A DNA stretch of 42,973 nucleotides from a virus. The DNA lies in IMG/VR virus record IMGVR_UViG_3300000117_000059, positions 1 through 42,973 of that record; one strand, given 5' to 3'. Below are positions 24,156 through 31,308 of this stretch, in pieces. A program made the position numbers and the translations under genes. Positions within the stretch are counted from its first letter, which is position 1; the number at the start of each line of letters is the position of its first letter. The notes beneath the pieces are model-generated. The model did not search any database. It had not been told where the DNA came from and saw only the letters and a program-made list of their open reading frames with translations.

Positions 24156-24337
24156 GAGAAAATCCCCTTATAAAAACTCTTTACCGCCTTAACGACCGGC
24201 AAAGAAACTACCCAGTTGCCAGCACTGCGAGCACCTTCAATTAACGGGACATAGATCGCAGTGCCCGACTCTTCGTGACTTTTGATAGCGTCTTTAATGG
24301 ATTCAGGTAGTGGGGTTTTGTCTAAAAGATCGTTCAT
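24152..24337 (-). CDS. Small hypothetical protein
   Basis: A 61-residue protein beginning 'MNDLLDKTPLPESIKDAIKS' and ending in an amphipathic to hydrophobic segment ('GNWVVSLPVVKAVKSFYKGI') that might touch a membrane but is not a clear transmembrane helix. Its ATG overlaps the upstream stop by four bases and its stop overlaps the next start. Function unknown. Confidence 0.62.
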   Translation of the reverse strand: MNDLLDKTPLPESIKDAIKSHEESGTAIYVPLIEGARSAGNWVVSLPVVKAVKSFYKGIFS

Positions 24338-24987
24338 ACTAGTCTTCCGTGATGACCCATTTTGATCCTAGAGGTTACATAATTGTGGAGACGTTTAATT
24401 TGAGTATGGTTATCGTAGTCATCTTTGTCATCTTCCGGGTAACTACTTGGATTTTTTGAAACATCATTTAGCAAAGAGCTAACTTCTTGTTCAGTAGAAC
24501 TGTCAACATGCCCGGTGGATGCAAGTGCGTAGAGAGATGATCGTTGACCATCGTGCCACTGACTGGCTATTTCAGCGGCGTCCATGTGGTGGATCTCTCC
24601 ACCCAAGCCATCGTCATAGTACCCAGAGTGGGCGTCTGGTATATTAGCCAAACCCTTGTTGCTATGACGACTGACCCTCGCAGCATCCCTAGATTTTACG
24701 TATTTAGGGTAATTACTTACATGGCCAACGACTTTACTCTCGCTCAATCGTGCCTTAATCAGGTCATCCGCTGGCGTGTACGACTCACCACCACCGCCAC
24801 CATCACCACCGCCACCGTCGCCGCCCATGTCACCACCGGCATCCATACCACCCTCGTCGCCGTCGTCATCACGGTCGTCTTGGTCATTGGAGCGATCACG
24901 CCAGAAGCCAGCCCAAGGACCACGTCCACGAATCGGCAGCTTCTTGGGGTCCATAGCCCCTATCATTACTTTCTTTTCATTAATCAA
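24334..24987 (-). CDS. Hypothetical Gly/Asp-rich protein with LxE motif
   Basis: A protein of about 217 residues; the best start is a TTG six bases after TTGGAG, though ATG codons 21 and 33 bases downstream are possible. A basic opening ('PKKLPIRGRGPWAGFWRD') is followed by an acidic/Gly-rich linker (about residues 35-70), then 'ADDLIKARLSESKVVG', one of the five LxE motifs of this window. The C-terminal domain has 'EIASQWHDGQRSSLYALAS', a string I remember from proteins of marine phages (cyanophages, pelagiphages), where its function is also unknown. If the LxE site is cut, the last 130 residues would be released as the mature form. Confidence 0.7.
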   Translation of the reverse strand: MINEKKVMIGAMDPKKLPIRGRGPWAGFWRDRSNDQDDRDDDGDEGGMDAGGDMGGDGGGGDGGGGGESYTPADDLIKARLSESKVVGHVSNYPKYVKSRDAARVSRHSNKGLANIPDAHSGYYDDGLGGEIHHMDAAEIASQWHDGQRSSLYALASTGHVDSSTEQEVSSLLNDVSKNPSSYPEDDKDDYDNHTQIKRLHNYVTSRIKMGHHGRLV

Positions 24988-25000
24988 TTTTAACTCCAAC

Positions 25001-25480
25001 CTAACGAAGACTGCTCTGCTTCATTGTAGCTATTAAATTCAAAGGAACTTGAGTATTAGTTATATAATCAGTGAACTTAACCGTAAGTATCTCATAATCA
25101 ATTCCGAGATACTCGATTAGATCCCCCGTGCTTGGCTCAACCCCAACCTCGGCGTTAACCCTGTTACTAAATACACAAGCGGCCTCGTGTTCTTCTTCTA
25201 TGCCGTACCTTTTTAATAACTTCTTTTGGTCGCCATAGATAATCAATGTAGGCACTAAAATAGCCGTCTCATGCACCGGGAATCCTACAGATTCATTATA
25301 AAGGTCGTCTACTTTAGTATTCGTCCTGTCTAATTTCCGGTAATTAACCGCAGGATAAAGCAACCTGAACTGCTCAGCGTTCATCTTTAGAAGAACTTCG
25401 ACATCCCGCTGTGATGTACCAATAGGAGTAATAACAAAATTGGTTTGCGGAGTGTCCTGTATGAACTCACCCGTCGCCAT
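25001..25480 (-). CDS. Putative head closure / neck protein
   Basis: A 159-residue protein with the head-closure-like pattern 'EPSTGDLIEYLGIDYEILTV', in which a 'GD.I...G..Y.I' beta turn is followed by a strand and 'VPLNLIATMK'. Earlier it has 'TAILVPTLIIYGDQKKLLKR'. This fits proteins that plug the connector after packaging. Its place in the connector-type gene group between the capsid and tail modules agrees. The AGGT ribosome-binding sequence lies about 10 bases upstream. I rate the assignment moderate; no T4 counterpart is certain. Confidence 0.55.
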   Translation of the reverse strand: MATGEFIQDTPQTNFVITPIGTSQRDVEVLLKMNAEQFRLLYPAVNYRKLDRTNTKVDDLYNESVGFPVHETAILVPTLIIYGDQKKLLKRYGIEEEHEAACVFSNRVNAEVGVEPSTGDLIEYLGIDYEILTVKFTDYITNTQVPLNLIATMKQSSLR

Positions 25481-25810
25481 TTATTTATTACCTACCGTAT
25501 GAATAGAAGCTAAAGCGTCGTCTAAAGACCTAACTCCGATACCTTTTTGAAAAATCGATCTGCGACCCTTTTCAGGCGATTGATAGTGGTGCCATCGCAT
25601 CCCATACTTGGGATCACTGTAAGTAAACACAGAATGACCTTTGTCATGAACGTACCACCCGTCGCTCCTCTGAACCTTCTGCTTCTCTTCATCAGGCATG
25701 TAGTGGTAGCGCAAAAGAATGCCCTCTAGGGCGTCTTTTAATTTCACTTCATCAAGGCGACCGTGAAGCTTATCAGCAATAAGAAGTTCTATTATTTCTT
25801 TATTATCCAC
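25481..25810 (-). CDS. Hypothetical protein
   Basis: A 109-residue protein with a GTG start overlapping the upstream stop. The N-terminal half is helical ('EIIELLIADKLHGRLDEV'), the second half aromatic and His-rich ('SDPKYGMRWHHYQSPEKG'). No family is recognised. It sits between the 331-residue protein and the neck-like protein, separated from the latter by no gap. Possible small neck or internal protein. Confidence 0.66.
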   Translation of the reverse strand: MDNKEIIELLIADKLHGRLDEVKLKDALEGILLRYHYMPDEEKQKVQRSDGWYVHDKGHSVFTYSDPKYGMRWHHYQSPEKGRRSIFQKGIGVRSLDDALASIHTVGNK

Positions 25811-26798
25811 GACCGTGCCCTACCTCGCGTAACCCAATAGCTATGCCCACATTGAGTTCTTTGTAAAACCCAGAACCGTGGTGTAAGTCACTTGGGCGAG
25901 AATCTACCGTTCTAGCGATGTTTCCTATGCCCGTAGCTAATAACTCCCCAAACCCAGAAGGATCTGAACCCGCCGTACCATGCTCATGCGCGTCATGTGA
26001 ACGTATGTCAGTATTCGTAAAAGAGAGCATAAAGTTACGGTGGTTGGGGCCTTCAACGTATCGCATTTTTTTAGTCACGGGGTGCAGACCAGCCTTACTG
26101 ATAATACCGTTTTTTAAAGCTTTACGTATTAAAATATCTCGGGCCTTGTCGGCCCAGAATTCTTTATGCCCTTCCATGTTATGGGATCTTAGGGAGGCCA
26201 TCTTTCCAGAAAAGGTACTGCCGCTGTCTTTGGCGCTAGCGATTGCTGCTGCTGAAGCCTCTTTTGCCTTTGGGTGTTCGCTATGATTGCCCCAGAATAG
26301 TTTATGGTTCAACAGATGCTGTGAGTTCCAAGGCATGTGCTTAGTTGGAGGTGTCCAAGAAGCATCTCCCGGCACTCTACCCTTAGAAATTGAGTCCATA
26401 TTGAGAATATTAGACAACGACGGCCTTACGGAATCTCCAAACCTAGTAGTAACCTTTTGAGCAATAACGTCTGAACTTCTGGACGCTAGAGCCTTACTAC
26501 CTAAACGCCTAGTAAGCTTAGGGTTTCTGGGAGGCCTGCCCATTCTCTCGGCATCGTCACTGTATGGGTCAGACTTCAAATCGCTAGGAACGAAGCTAGG
26601 GTTAGTTCTACCTTCACCTAACTTAGACCGAATCAACTTCTCTGCCCCGGTATATAAATCTTCGTCAGGGTCACTCCCGTCATCATTCGTGTAGTCGGCT
26701 TCACGAGGCAAATCACTCCATGATGTCAAAAACTTGACACTAGGCCCCGTAAAAGACCCCTTCATTCTGGGGATAGCTGGTAAACGCTTACGCTTCAT
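25803..26798 (-). CDS. Hypothetical basic protein with LxE motif
   Basis: A 331-residue basic protein not assigned to a family. After a Lys/Arg-rich start ('MKRKRLPAIPRMKG') and an acidic stretch it shows 'AEKLIRSKLGEGRTNP', the LxE motif. The middle is Arg/Pro-rich; about 160-225 contains two related 'H.L..HK.FW' units ('QHLLNHKLFWGNHS', 'HNMEGHKEFWADKA'). The C-terminus is His/Gly-rich ('SHDAHEHGTAGSDPSG'). No nuclease motif is convincing. It follows the neck-like gene by five bases. If cut at LGE (about residue 60) it would lose an acidic propeptide and leave a basic protein, as expected for DNA-associated internal head proteins. Confidence 0.7.
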   Translation of the reverse strand: MKRKRLPAIPRMKGSFTGPSVKFLTSWSDLPREADYTNDDGSDPDEDLYTGAEKLIRSKLGEGRTNPSFVPSDLKSDPYSDDAERMGRPPRNPKLTRRLGSKALASRSSDVIAQKVTTRFGDSVRPSLSNILNMDSISKGRVPGDASWTPPTKHMPWNSQHLLNHKLFWGNHSEHPKAKEASAAAIASAKDSGSTFSGKMASLRSHNMEGHKEFWADKARDILIRKALKNGIISKAGLHPVTKKMRYVEGPNHRNFMLSFTNTDIRSHDAHEHGTAGSDPSGFGELLATGIGNIARTVDSRPSDLHHGSGFYKELNVGIAIGLREVGHGRG

Positions 26799-26803
26799 TC
26801 GAC

Positions 26804-27535
26804 TTACCTGAATATAGGCAGGGGTGGCGTCCTTAAACGCAGTTCCTGTTCTGCTGTGGCTAAGCGCCTCTCCCCTTCCATGACTAGCTCTCTACCGTCT
26901 AGAGTCTGTTCGGACTGAGCACCCGGCACACTGAACTTCCTCCGAACACGCCCTACAGCGATCTCTGCCTGCGCTAAAACGTGCATACGGACCCAATCAA
27001 CGTCATCCTTAGGGATGGAGTGAAGGTCGCGAGGGAAAGCCGAAGCGTACGTAAGCGTGAAAGCCTCGTCTGGCTTAGGATAAATGCGTAGAGCGCCATC
27101 CTGCCACTCCCAATCAAACTCACTGGAGAGAATCTTAGTGGCCTCTTGGAAATAGGTGTAATCAACCATCAACTCAGAGATATCTCTGTATGGATAACTG
27201 TACCTGTAACCAAAGATATCAAGGCGGGGGCCAGAGCTAAGCATTAGAGGGGCAATTGGGTCGATTCTAGGTATCATGACCTCAACAATACCGTAGCCAA
27301 TCGTGTCTCTTTGAGGATTGTACTGTTGAACACCAGCGTGCGCTGGAAGTGAAAACCATCGGATCTTTGGGATAACCCTAGAGTAAGTCTCAAGGCTCTG
27401 CTCTAGGAAGTAATGCAGCATGTCGTCGGTGATCTCAACCTCGACAACAGGCCAACCGAACATTGACTTGACGTACTGAAATACAGCGAGGTGGTCTACC
27501 TCCTCTGGCTGCACTAGTGGGGTTTGGTCGGCCAT
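26804..27535 (-). CDS. Putative head-tail connector / neck protein
   Basis: A 243-residue protein located after the capsid gene and its 51-codon neighbour. The pattern 'FQYVKSMFGWPVVEVEITDD' followed by 'MLHYFLEQSLETYSRVIPK' resembles connector/adaptor proteins in which a 'V.VEI.D..L...L..AL..Y' helix packs on the portal. A middle Tyr-rich part ('LDIFGYRYSYPYRDISELM') and a helical C-terminus with 'HVLAQAEIAVGRVRRKF' follow. I recognise the pattern as a virion neck protein of large myoviruses, without a firm T4 name. It has clear spacing of five bases to the next gene. Confidence 0.65.
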   Translation of the reverse strand: MADQTPLVQPEEVDHLAVFQYVKSMFGWPVVEVEITDDMLHYFLEQSLETYSRVIPKIRWFSLPAHAGVQQYNPQRDTIGYGIVEVMIPRIDPIAPLMLSSGPRLDIFGYRYSYPYRDISELMVDYTYFQEATKILSSEFDWEWQDGALRIYPKPDEAFTLTYASAFPRDLHSIPKDDVDWVRMHVLAQAEIAVGRVRRKFSVPGAQSEQTLDGRELVMEGERRLATAEQELRLRTPPLPIFR

Positions 27536-27553
27536 TAATAGATACCTCTAAAC

Positions 27554-27709
27554 TTACTTAGACTCGCGTTTAAAAGAGTCTAAATTATTACTTTGTTTAG
27601 GAGCTTGTTTAGTCTCTTGATCTTGGGTCTTCTTCTTATTTTTGGCGAAAACCTCTTCAATAGGCCTGCCAGCTAAGACCTGATCGAGAGCGTCTTTAAT
27701 ACTGTCCAA
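27554..27709 (-). CDS. Small protein with TTG start and targeting-like motif
   Basis: A 51-codon gene in the gap between capsid and neck genes. It starts at TTG with a strong SD (AAGGAG, 8-base spacing). The protein begins 'DSIKDALDQVLAGRPIEEVF', sharing the 'KD...(E/Q)V.(A/T)G..P..V' pattern seen at the N-termini of two other proteins here, and ends in a Lys/Gln-rich tail. It is preceded by the terminator following the capsid gene. Small size, position and motif would fit a prohead core or internal protein; this is inference. Confidence 0.7.
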   Translation of the reverse strand: MDSIKDALDQVLAGRPIEEVFAKNKKKTQDQETKQAPKQSNNLDSFKRESK

Positions 27710-27750
27710 TTTAAATACTCCTTCTCAGAGTACTGGACCTGAAAAGAAAA

Positions 27751-27780
27751 AGGGGGCAGAGGCAAGTGCCCCTGCCCCCT
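27751..27780 (-). terminator. Rho-independent terminator after the capsid gene
   Basis: On the minus strand a 13-base stem (AGGGGGCAGGGGC with GCCTCTGCCCCCT, one G-T pair) with a four-base loop is followed by TTTTTCTTTTC. It starts 24 bases after the capsid stop. This is the strongest terminator in the window and would cap the abundant capsid transcript; genes downstream need read-through or their own promoter. Confidence 0.92.
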
Positions 27781-27804
27781 TCTGGGTCAGCACCCTATCG
27801 GGAA

Positions 27805-29343
27805 CTATGCGCCGAAGACGCCACGACCGTCAGCGATTCCATTGATATCTGTTGCGGAACCGAAGTTGTCGTTGGTGAAGGCATCGGTAGGCTTGCCAGC
27901 CTTGGCAGCAAGCTGTGCCAAGTTACCAATCTGACCGGTGACATAGAAGAGGCTATTGATAGCTTTCTTGCCGTACTGCGTGGCCAGACCCTTACGGGCG
28001 ACGAAGTCATCGAGGACGACTGTCGGGGTGGTGTAGAGAGGAATGTAAGGAGCATACACGTAACCAGCCTCTAAGAAGCTAGCACCCTTGTATCCCATCA
28101 GGAAGTAATCGTCCTGATAGAATGGGTCTTTGTAGATGTCCCACATGCCGTTAAGGCGACCACAGCGGTACGCACCCTTGGTAAGCCCAGTCGGGATACC
28201 GGGGTTTGCAACGAAGCCGGGAAGAGTCTCAACAACCGTAGCAACCTTCTCGCCACAGACGATCCAGTTGGCACGTCCCCGACCAGTTGCCTTGTGGATC
28301 AGGTTCGATCCGGTTACGAAGGCATCAACAATCGAGAGCTTGTGCTCGGTGTAGCTGTAGTAATTGCTACCAGTACCACCGCCGGGATCAGTGTTCCAGT
28401 AAACGGAACCTGCACCGGACATACGCTGGAGATCGGTGATGATCTCACGGTCAACCTCGAACCGAATATCGGCTGCAACTGCTGCCGTCAGTTCGACCTC
28501 AGCCTCAAGCCCGTGCAACGAGCGGAGGTTGAAGGCTGCTTCAAGCGACCAGTTCGTCCGCAACTTGCGAGGACGGGCCGAAATAGGCGAGTGGTTGAGG
28601 ACCAGATCCATCTGAGGGATATTGGAGTTGGCCTCTGTGTTGTACTGGTAGGTACATGTTACTGCAACACCAGCTGCAACTGGGGCTGTAAACTGAATGT
28701 TACCAGCACACTGACCATTATTGTAGTTAATGGTCTGGGCACCGTTAATGTCACCAACAAGGTTACCATTACCGTCATCAGTGATGACCTGAGTACCGTC
28801 CGTGAACTGAACAGTTCCGGGGACGACTGGCAGATATGAAAGGCTTGGAGTGCCAGCACCACCGGCATTACCCGTACCAACGCCAACCTGCTCCGAATCA
28901 ACGGTAGGCGACGAGTAGTCGGGGTTGTTCGCGCCACGGGCGACCGACGAAAATGCGGTATCTCCACGACGTACATTACCCTTATTGGAACCGTAGACCA
29001 TGTCCATATAGAACACGAGGCTGACGGGGCCAAGCATAGGCTGTACCGAAACGAGTTCGTTGGCAATCAACTCAGGGTAGATTGCGCGAACGAGGGGCAT
29101 GGCGTACTTCTGGAAATCGCCAACTGCGACGGCCCGTGTCGTTTCGTCTAGATTTTCAATGTAACGCTCGGTGTTTTCGAGCATGACGGCCAACCCATAA
29201 CGGGTGTCGTCATTCTCGATTGGGGCCGAAACGTCTTCACAAAGGTCACGCCACTTCGTCTCCGAAAGATGACGCCCGACGCTAAGGAAGTTGTCATGGA
29301 CCCCTGACGAGTTCATGTCTTCCACGAGTGCATTAATGCTCAT
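27805..29343 (-). CDS. Major capsid protein, gp23-like
   Basis: A 512-residue T4 gp23-type capsid protein. Clear family stretches are 'YAMPLVRAIYPELIANELVS' with 'VQPMLGPVSLVFYMDMVYG' (about 80-120), 'SPISARPRKLRTNWSLEAAF' and 'NLRSLHGLEAEVELTAAVAA' (about 240-280), and 'DIRFEVDREIITDLQRM'. A beta module (about 160-225, 'PGTVQFTDGTQVITDDGNG' to 'AVTCTYQYNTEAN') is inserted relative to T4 and recurs in other proteins of this window. Like T4, an N-terminal propeptide is likely; LxE candidates are LSE at 26-28, LCE at 34-36 and an LDE near residue 66. SD AAGGAG is 7 bases before the ATG. The gene looks more GC-rich by eye than its accessory neighbours. Confidence 0.97.
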   Translation of the reverse strand: MSINALVEDMNSSGVHDNFLSVGRHLSETKWRDLCEDVSAPIENDDTRYGLAVMLENTERYIENLDETTRAVAVGDFQKYAMPLVRAIYPELIANELVSVQPMLGPVSLVFYMDMVYGSNKGNVRRGDTAFSSVARGANNPDYSSPTVDSEQVGVGTGNAGGAGTPSLSYLPVVPGTVQFTDGTQVITDDGNGNLVGDINGAQTINYNNGQCAGNIQFTAPVAAGVAVTCTYQYNTEANSNIPQMDLVLNHSPISARPRKLRTNWSLEAAFNLRSLHGLEAEVELTAAVAADIRFEVDREIITDLQRMSGAGSVYWNTDPGGGTGSNYYSYTEHKLSIVDAFVTGSNLIHKATGRGRANWIVCGEKVATVVETLPGFVANPGIPTGLTKGAYRCGRLNGMWDIYKDPFYQDDYFLMGYKGASFLEAGYVYAPYIPLYTTPTVVLDDFVARKGLATQYGKKAINSLFYVTGQIGNLAQLAAKAGKPTDAFTNDNFGSATDINGIADGRGVFGA

Positions 29344-29370
29344 TTAATAACTCCTTTTAGAGTATGTCTC

Positions 29371-30132
29371 TCATGCACCAAGGGTGCGGCGCAAAATGCG
29401 TCGGGAGAGATCTTGATTTACAGTGTTAGCTCCTTCTGCGATTGCAAAAGCAGCATCCCCAGCAAGCGACTGCTCGCTAATTTCAGTTACGGCAGTCGGG
29501 AGACTTCCGTCCGACTTGACTTCAACGGCCTCTTCGACAGCTGGAGCCTGAGGAGCGGAAACTTCCTCATTGACGAGACCCTTCAAGGTCTCAAATCGCT
29601 GAGAAACTTCTTCAACCGAACGGCACTCAGCGAGTAAGGGACGAAGACGCTTGGAAAGCTCCTCGGACTCATTCGCAAGAATGTTGTCGATCTTCTCAAC
29701 GGTTCCACGGCGACGTACACGCTCAATGGTCTCGGCAAGCAGCGCTTCAGCAGCCTCAGCACGCTCAACGGACTCGTTGGCGAACTCAAGACGCTGTAGA
29801 AGCTCTTCAATTACTTCCTTAGAAGCATCGAAGGCCTGCTCAAGCGTGTGGTCTTCATCATACATCTCAGGTCCAGTTGGAGTCATCTCGAAACCTTCCT
29901 CAGCCTTGAACGCTTCCAGATGGAAACGGGCATTCTTAAGCTGAGAAACAAGCTCTTCACCGACTTTGTCAGCTGCGACGATCTTTTCGTCAGCCTCTGA
30001 ATTCTCGGCACGGAGCTTGTCGATTTGGGCTACCGCCTCAGCGAGGCGATTCTCCAACTCTTCCCGAACCTTTTCGACTTCCCGACGTACCAGAGTCTGG
30101 ACTTCGGGGTGTTCAAGAGAGAGTTCCTGCAT
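29371..30132 (-). CDS. Nested in-frame scaffold protein (internal start)
   Basis: Within the protease-scaffold gene, GGAGG at 30141-30145 precedes an in-frame ATG at 30132 with an optimal 8-base gap. The product would be 253 residues beginning 'MQELSLEHPEVQTLV', i.e. the complete coiled-coil scaffold without the protease or linker. Lambda (C and Nu3) and related phages make their scaffold in the same nested way, giving many scaffold copies per protease. Heptad-rich charged helices run almost throughout ('REELENRLAEAVAQIDKL', 'EELLQRLEFANESVERAE'). The start signal is seen in the sequence; use in vivo is inferred. Confidence 0.72.
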   Translation of the reverse strand: MQELSLEHPEVQTLVRREVEKVREELENRLAEAVAQIDKLRAENSEADEKIVAADKVGEELVSQLKNARFHLEAFKAEEGFEMTPTGPEMYDEDHTLEQAFDASKEVIEELLQRLEFANESVERAEAAEALLAETIERVRRRGTVEKIDNILANESEELSKRLRPLLAECRSVEEVSQRFETLKGLVNEEVSAPQAPAVEEAVEVKSDGSLPTAVTEISEQSLAGDAAFAIAEGANTVNQDLSRRILRRTLGA

Positions 30133-31020
30133 CTTTTTATCCTCCGCAACCTCATCGTCGGAACGAAGAGGAGTGTTTGTTGTTACATCATCAGGTGTTG
30201 ATACCGACACCGCACTCGCAGGTACTAAGACCATTGGAGTGCTTGTCGAAGTTTCCCCAATTATGGGTATGTTGGAAACTGGGAAAATCTTTGGGCTATC
30301 GCCAGAAGCAATGCGAACATCAATAGTTTCAATCATACTATCAATGCTCGATTGGCTATCTATGCTCTCCCCAGTACGCACCTCGGCTAAAATCTTACGA
30401 TACCCCTGAAGCTCTGCTGCACTGCAAGCTGGCTCGACCAGTCGCTCTACAGCATTAATTACACTTTCAGAGATTACTTTGGGGTACGCCCCCGGAGTGC
30501 TCGGGTCGAGAACATGATCAAAAGTCTCTAAACGAAAATCGTCAGAAACCAACTGCTCCTCGTTCCCACCACGAACACTTCCCTGACCTCTTGAAGAAAC
30601 ACCTAACTGAACACCAGCACGATAAAGTTCTTGAAGAATTTTACCCTCGGGCGTGTTAAGTGCCTCCTCCTCGGCCATGACATGCGTATGCGGACCACCG
30701 TTTGCCTTGCAGACCGCACACTCAGGCTTATAACCTTCCTCCATCCAAACCTTGGTAATAAGGTGAGAGACGTTGGAAAGTCGAGTCTTACCGTCCGTGG
30801 GGTGCCCAAGCTCACCTAATACCAAGCGTGAACCAAGCCTACGGTTAAAATCACCGTTGTTGGACAAAACTTTTTCCCACAGACCGCGAGGGTAGACTCT
30901 TCGGTTACGGTTCTTCGTATCCGATAGCTGATAAATACCCCTTAGACGAAGGCGACTTCCATCACCCGCATCTTCAATGATCTCGTAAGGAAAGACATCA
31001 GACTCGACTAGATTCTCCAT
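29371..31020 (-). CDS. Prohead protease (gp21-like) fused to scaffold
   Basis: A 549-residue fusion. Residues 1-190 are a T4 gp21-type prohead serine protease: His73 in 'VLGELGHPTDG' and Ser142/143 in 'VQLGVSSRGQGS' are the likely catalytic residues, with a nearby acidic cluster ('SDDFRLETFDHVLDP'). An insertion 'CAVCKANGGPHTH' (101-113) with a CxxC and HxH could bind zinc. A Ser/Thr/Pro linker (about 215-290) leads to a long acidic coiled-coil scaffold (297-549), equivalent to T4 gp22. It directly precedes the capsid gene. It would process the scaffold, itself and other head proteins after LxE-type sites. An internal start at residue 297 is described separately. Confidence 0.93.
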   Translation of the reverse strand: MENLVESDVFPYEIIEDAGDGSRLRLRGIYQLSDTKNRNRRVYPRGLWEKVLSNNGDFNRRLGSRLVLGELGHPTDGKTRLSNVSHLITKVWMEEGYKPECAVCKANGGPHTHVMAEEEALNTPEGKILQELYRAGVQLGVSSRGQGSVRGGNEEQLVSDDFRLETFDHVLDPSTPGAYPKVISESVINAVERLVEPACSAAELQGYRKILAEVRTGESIDSQSSIDSMIETIDVRIASGDSPKIFPVSNIPIIGETSTSTPMVLVPASAVSVSTPDDVTTNTPLRSDDEVAEDKKMQELSLEHPEVQTLVRREVEKVREELENRLAEAVAQIDKLRAENSEADEKIVAADKVGEELVSQLKNARFHLEAFKAEEGFEMTPTGPEMYDEDHTLEQAFDASKEVIEELLQRLEFANESVERAEAAEALLAETIERVRRRGTVEKIDNILANESEELSKRLRPLLAECRSVEEVSQRFETLKGLVNEEVSAPQAPAVEEAVEVKSDGSLPTAVTEISEQSLAGDAAFAIAEGANTVNQDLSRRILRRTLGA

Positions 31021-31035
31021 TATAAGAACCTATAC

Positions 31036-31308
31036 TTATGGGACCGTCACGGCGATAATAGCGCCGATAACGTCTACATGGGCCACACGAGCACTAGCGT
31101 CCCAATGGATAACTTTACCAGCGCCGTCATGAGGAGTATCGAGCATTTGCCCGATCTTTACATCAGCAACAACTGGCGCAGGTTCAGGAGTAGGTTCAGG
31201 AGTAGGTTCAGGAGTAGGTTCAGGAGCGACTTCAACCACTACCTCTTCTACTTCTTCTACAGACTCAACCTTAGCTCGGGCTTCCTTTTCTTTTTTAGCT
31301 CTAGGCAT
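31036..31308 (-). CDS. Small acidic/PEPT-repeat protein, possible prohead core
   Basis: A 90-residue protein starting at the ATG that overlaps the upstream stop (TGATG). A charged start ('PRAKKEKEARAKVES') and a Val/Glu stretch lead to four tandem 'PEPT'-type units, then a small beta domain ('GAGKVIHWDASARVAHVDVI') resembling an SH3-like barrel. Its position just before the protease-scaffold gene is that of T4 gp67/gp68, prohead core proteins that are also short and acidic; equivalence is inferred from position and composition only. Confidence 0.65.
   Translation of the reverse strand: MPRAKKEKEARAKVESVEEVEEVVVEVAPEPTPEPTPEPTPEPAPVVADVKIGQMLDTPHDGAGKVIHWDASARVAHVDVIGAIIAVTVP
31181..31228 (-). 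repeat. 12-bp tandem repeat, four units
   Basis: GGTTCAGGAGTA (plus strand) is repeated three times exactly with a fourth copy differing in the last two bases. It encodes the 'PEPT' units of the small acidic protein and could expand or shrink by slippage without breaking frame. Confidence 0.95.

Noticed and set aside
25803-26798. His-rich protein as an HNH endonuclease
   Set aside because: His and Asn are abundant but the spacing and the beta-beta-alpha metal motif of HNH enzymes are not visible.
28294-28839. 181-codon plus-strand frame opposite the capsid gene
   Set aside because: Antisense to a secure gp23-like gene in a more GC-rich stretch where stop codons are rarer; no SD and no recognisable protein pattern.
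31181-31228. Short regular repeats as a possible CRISPR array
   Set aside because: Units are 12 bases, contiguous and in frame, encoding PEPT repeats; there are no spacers.
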